Shown here one piece after another: positions 34,783-37,630 of a stretch of 37,630 nt of DNA. The stretch's first letter is position 1. Every line of letters starts with the position of its first letter. This stretch comes from Bacillota bacterium (lineage in GTDB: Bacteria > Bacillota > UBA5301 > Bu52). The notes under the pieces were generated by a model. The model was not told the origin of the DNA. It worked only from the letters and a program-made list of their open reading frames with translations, and did no database searches. The stretch spans positions 1 through 37,630 of the forward strand of contig JADBKO010000002.1 of NCBI GenBank assembly GCA_014896355.1, read 5' to 3'. The position numbers and the translations under genes were made by a program.

Positions 34783-36399
34783 GTGACCGATTCAGACAGC
34801 CGCAAGTCCCAGTCACTTTCAGCCTGGAACGGTCCCGCCGCCGATGACAACGGCGGCGAAGGAGAGCCGTGGCGCCTGCGACGGGTGGCGGTTTCGCGAA
34901 GGCAGCCGGGCCAAGGACAGATGCAGCAGGGGCCCAGCGCAGATGGCGCTGACGCTGGGCAGGAGCCTGTGGCCGCCCCCAAGGCGCCGCAACCGGAGGC
35001 GCATCCGGCAGCTCCGCCGGGGCTTCCGGGTGCGGCGGATCCACCGCCACCTGCGCCGGTGCCTGCACCCGACAGGCGCGAAGTACCAGCGCCACCTGCA
35101 GCTCCCGATTGGACGGCCCGGTTTTTGCAGGCCGACCGGGCAGCTTTGATGAGCATCGGCCGCCTGGGTCAGATGGCTCCGGCTGGTACGGGGGAAGCGC
35201 CTTTTCACATTCTGGAGATCATCGGCCAGGTGGAAGGACACGTGATCCTGCCACCGAAGAACAAAACCACCAAGTATGAGCATGTGGTCCCGCAGATTCT
35301 GGCTGTTGAACAAAACCCCGCCGTGCAGGGGCTCCTCATTGTGCTGAACACGGTGGGAGGAGACATTGAAGCGGGACTGGCCATCGCCGAGCTCATCAAG
35401 ACCATGTCCAAGCCCACGGTATCCCTGGTTTTGGGCGGCGGGCATTCCATCGGCGTCCCCATCGCCGTGGCCAGCGACTACTCCTTCATCGCCGAGACGG
35501 CTACGATGACCATTCATCCCATCCGCCTCTCCGGCATGCTCATCGGCGTGCCCCAGACCTTCGAGTATCTGGACAAGATGCAGGACCGGGTCATTCGCTT
35601 CATTGTGGAAAACTCCCGGATCTCCGAAAAACGCGTCCGGGAACTCATGTTCCGCACCGGGGAACTGGTGCGGGACATGGGCACTGTGCTGGTGGGGCGC
35701 GAGGCGGTGGACGAAGGGCTGATCGATGCCGTGGGCGGCGTGGCCGATGCCCTCGCCAAACTGCAGGAATTGGCCCGGGAGCGGGCCCAGGCGCCGCGCC
35801 CTCCTCTGGCGGCACAGGCACCCACCCCAGCGCAGGCAGGCCCGGAGGGGCAGGCAACCTCGAAAGCACAAGACGGGGCTGCCGGGACCGGTGGGGCCCA
35901 ACAAGGGAAACCAACGGATTCCGCCCCAGGTGCCGGGCGCTCCGGGCAACCGGAGGCTGCCTCGCCGCCTCCGCCGGGGCCGCCGCAGCCATCTGAGCCC
36001 CACGCCTCTACAGGCCCCACGACGGCGCCAGCCGGATCTTCGCCGTCGCAGGCGGACCAGAGCAAAGGAGCCCGGCCCGGAGCTCCCGGCGCAGGGCCGG
36101 CGCTGATGGCAGCCAAGGGAACTGGCGGGACTGGCCCTTACAGCGGACAACAGGCGTTCCGGGGTCTGCCCTGGCGGCCGGGAAGGCCCATGTACCGGCT
36201 GGGCGGCCCGGCGCGGCGCCGCGGCGCCCGGAGCCGCCCGTTGGCCCAGCGGATCGGTCAGGCGGTGGCGCAGTCCTTGTGGGATTTCCTCCGTTCCGGA
36301 GGGGGGGCCCCGGGTGCCGGCTCAGGCGCCGGGGGCGGCGGTCAGGCGACCGGTGCGCAAGGGGGAAAGGCCGGTGCTGTACACAATCTATCCCATTGA
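34783..36399 (+). CDS. tepA: TepA-like ClpP-family protease with long disordered tails
   Basis: The ClpP-fold core (about residues 138-325) holds the catalytic Ser in [11 protein letters not shown] (S222) and His in [12 protein letters not shown] (H245). B. subtilis TepA/YmfB is about 245 residues; this protein has 538. About 110 Pro/Ala/Gln-rich residues precede the core, and about 210 Pro/Gly/Ala/Ser/Gln-rich residues follow it, with a basic patch ([17 protein letters not shown]) near 480. GTG 34783 follows GGAGGTGGGG. The ylzJ gene overlaps its end, as the neighbour does in Bacillus. TepA-type proteins have been linked to protein export or sporulation; the role of the tails is unknown. Confidence 0.85.
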   Translation: MTDSDSRKSQSLSAWNGPAADDNGGEGEPWRLRRVAVSRRQPGQGQMQQGPSADGADAGQEPVAAPKAPQPEAHPAAPPGLPGAADPPPPAPVPAPDRREVPAPPAAPDWTARFLQADRAALMSIGRLGQMAPAGTGEAPFHILEIIGQVEGHVILPPKNKTTKYEHVVPQILAVEQNPAVQGLLIVLNTVGGDIEAGLAIAELIKTMSKPTVSLVLGGGHSIGVPIAVASDYSFIAETATMTIHPIRLSGMLIGVPQTFEYLDKMQDRVIRFIVENSRISEKRVRELMFRTGELVRDMGTVLVGREAVDEGLIDAVGGVADALAKLQELARERAQAPRPPLAAQAPTPAQAGPEGQATSKAQDGAAGTGGAQQGKPTDSAPGAGRSGQPEAASPPPPGPPQPSEPHASTGPTTAPAGSSPSQADQSKGARPGAPGAGPALMAAKGTGGTGPYSGQQAFRGLPWRPGRPMYRLGGPARRRGARSRPLAQRIGQAVAQSLWDFLRSGGGAPGAGSGAGGGGQATGAQGGKAGAVHNLSH

Positions 36400-36586
36400 G
36401 TTCATCCTGGCGGAGGGCGAGGGGCAGGAGCCTCTGCCCGTGACGCTGGACATCGGCGGCCGGCAGGTTCTGGCCTCCCCGCAGGCTGGACCCGGGGGCC
36501 TGGTGACGTTCCGCCTGGAACGCCTACTGAGTACAAACCCTTATGATTACCTTTTACCGCAATACCAACCCGGCCATACGCTTTGA
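36374..36586 (+). CDS. ylzJ: YlzJ-like small protein
   Basis: A 70-residue protein starting V(M)[11 protein letters not shown], with the C-terminal block [24 protein letters not shown] typical of YlzJ. GTG 36374 follows GGGGGAAAGG and overlaps the tepA end by 26 bases in another frame. In Bacillus ylzJ lies after tepA and before spoIIIE. Function unknown. Confidence 0.8.
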   Translation: MLYTIYPIEFILAEGEGQEPLPVTLDIGGRQVLASPQAGPGGLVTFRLERLLSTNPYDYLLPQYQPGHTL

Positions 36587-36608
36587 CGGCCGGATAGGCC
36601 CCTGCGTG

Positions 36609-36638
36609 CCCGGCGCCAGGACTGCCGGCGGCGCCGGG
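36609..36638 (+). terminator. GC-rich hairpin after ylzJ, possible terminator
   Basis: CCCGGCGCC (36609-36617) and GGCGCCGGG (36630-36638) form a perfect 9-bp stem with a 12-base loop, without a T-run. It would separate ylzJ from the transporter gene. Confidence 0.4.
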
Positions 36639-36767
36639 TCGTCGCGCTGGCCGGCCGCCGCCGGATAGGGACTTTCATAGCCCACGCCACCCGTGAATAG
36701 GCTTTATCGCCCGCCGACGGTGTTTCCGCGATCCCGATGAATCCTCGGCAGGCGGACGGGGCCTTTC

Positions 36768-37630
36768 ATGCCACACTGGGCAGGTTTCGCCCTGGGCTTC
36801 ACCCTGGGGTTGGTTCTTTTCTTTCTCGGGCTTCTCTGGCTTAACCAGTCCTTGCGATTCCTGGCCGGCCAACGGGCGCAGGCCGTGCTGACGCGTTTCA
36901 CAGCCACGCCGGCGCGTGCGTTCGTGGCCGGGACCCTGCTGACGGCCGTGCTGCAGAGCTCGGGCGCTGTCACTGCCACCACGGTGGCGCTGGTGGATGC
37001 AGGTCTGCTGGACTTGGCCGCAGCCACCGCCGTGATTCTGGGAGCGAATGTCGGCACCACCTTGACCGTGCAGTTGTTTGCATTACGCCCGGGCAATCTA
37101 GTCTGGGTGCTCCTGGCGATAGGCGCCGTAGGTTTGCCTCTGCGCCGGCGTTGGGCTGCGGTGCCGGCGGCGCTGGGACTTCTCTTTTTGGGGTTGGAAG
37201 GGATGGAGCGTTCCCTGGCTCCCTTGGCCTTGAGCCCTGCGCTGGAGAGCCTGGTGGCGGCTGCCGGCAGTCCGCTGGCCGCGGTGGGGTTGGGGGCAGC
37301 GGGATCGGCCTTGCTGCAAAGCGGCAGCGTTCTCATCGCCATTGTGCTGACTCTGGCCCGGCAAGGGGCGGTGACCCTTCCGGCAGCGGTGGGGCTCACC
37401 CTGGGCAGCAACGTAGGGACCTGCGTAACTGCACTTCTGGCCGCCACCCAAAGCGGCAGGGCCGGGCGCTTGGCGGCTTACACGCACCTGCTCTTCAATC
37501 TGGCCGGCGTTCTGGCCGCCCTCCTGGTCTATCCTTGGTTCCTGGCGGTCGTGGGTCTCACCAGCCAAGATCCTGGACGGCAGATTGCCAACGCCCAGAC
37601 GCTGTTTAACGTGGCAACGGCCTTGGCCGC
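36768..37630 (+). CDS. Na/Pi cotransporter family protein (partial)
   Basis: At least 287 residues, open at the right edge. A polytopic membrane protein with the two inverted QSS-type repeats of the NptA/PNaS family: AVLQSSGAVTATTVALVDAG with LGANVGTTLTVQLF, and ALLQSGSVLIAIVLTLARQG with LGSNVGTCVTALLA. It probably moves phosphate with sodium. The second repeat has LQSGS instead of LQSSS/A. ATG 36768 is preceded by a weak GGACGGGG. In Bacillus the neighbour here would be spoIIIE, so the order changes at this point. Confidence 0.85.
   Translation, partial: MPHWAGFALGFTLGLVLFFLGLLWLNQSLRFLAGQRAQAVLTRFTATPARAFVAGTLLTAVLQSSGAVTATTVALVDAGLLDLAAATAVILGANVGTTLTVQLFALRPGNLVWVLLAIGAVGLPLRRRWAAVPAALGLLFLGLEGMERSLAPLALSPALESLVAAAGSPLAAVGLGAAGSALLQSGSVLIAIVLTLARQGAVTLPAAVGLTLGSNVGTCVTALLAATQSGRAGRLAAYTHLLFNLAGVLAALLVYPWFLAVVGLTSQDPGRQIANAQTLFNVATALA

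Noticed and set aside
1-37630. CRISPR arrays, tRNA or rRNA genes, complete insertion sequences
   Set aside because: None were seen on reading through; the only mobile-like trace is the decayed DUF4338 gene.

Overview
The window looks like chromosome of a GC-rich, endospore-forming member of the Bacillota, probably a thermophile or other extremophile. The signs are spo0A, spoIVB, the dipicolinate synthase genes dpaA and dpaB, a SleB-type cortex hydrolase, an RNase J gene, a Bacillus-like gene order, frequent GTG and TTG starts with strong Shine-Dalgarno sites, and what appears to be an OLE (Ornate Large Extremophilic) RNA beside its membrane partner gene oapA. I do not assign a genus.

Layout. 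(1) 1-3470, minus strand: a likely c-di-AMP (ydaO/yuaA-type) riboswitch, a long leader with a terminator, then an opine-dehydrogenase-family gene and a B12-binding, mutase-like gene that runs off the left edge. (2) 3700-4155: a decayed DUF4338 gene, frameshifted by a 19-bp tandem duplication. (3) 4144-11837, plus strand: a sigma-A promoter, the OLE-type RNA, oapA, dxs, tlyA, nadK, argR and recN, tightly packed. (4) 11938-20151: spoIVB, a spo0A with a degenerate receiver domain, steA, a steB/mctB-like gene, a GT2 glycosyltransferase, a MraY-like enzyme and a DinG/XPD-like helicase. (5) 20256-26014: LysM-SleB cortex hydrolase, YlxY-like deacetylase, an SH3-GH18 protein on the minus strand, M16 peptidase and a 17M-like stress protein. 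(6) 26219-32505: dapB, dpaA, dpaB, asd, dapG, dapA, with a textbook sigma-A promoter for dapB and a sigma-K-like promoter for dpaA. (7) 32506-37630: a long leader and RNase J, a TepA-like ClpP-family protein with very long disordered tails, ylzJ, and a Na/Pi cotransporter cut by the right edge.

How the genes fit together: dapG, asd and dapA make the dihydrodipicolinate precursor. DapB sends it to lysine and diaminopimelate, while DpaAB turn it into dipicolinate for the spore. SpoIVB, Spo0A, SleB, the GH18 protein and possibly the deacetylase belong to sporulation and germination. The SteA/SteB/GT2/MraY-like block suggests envelope or division work. The most notable points are the OLE RNA, whose 13-bp closing stem competes with a hairpin that would hide the oapA ribosome binding site; a c-di-AMP riboswitch in front of an opine/B12 gene pair of unknown product; and a Spo0A that has lost every phosphorylation-site residue while keeping its DNA-binding domain.
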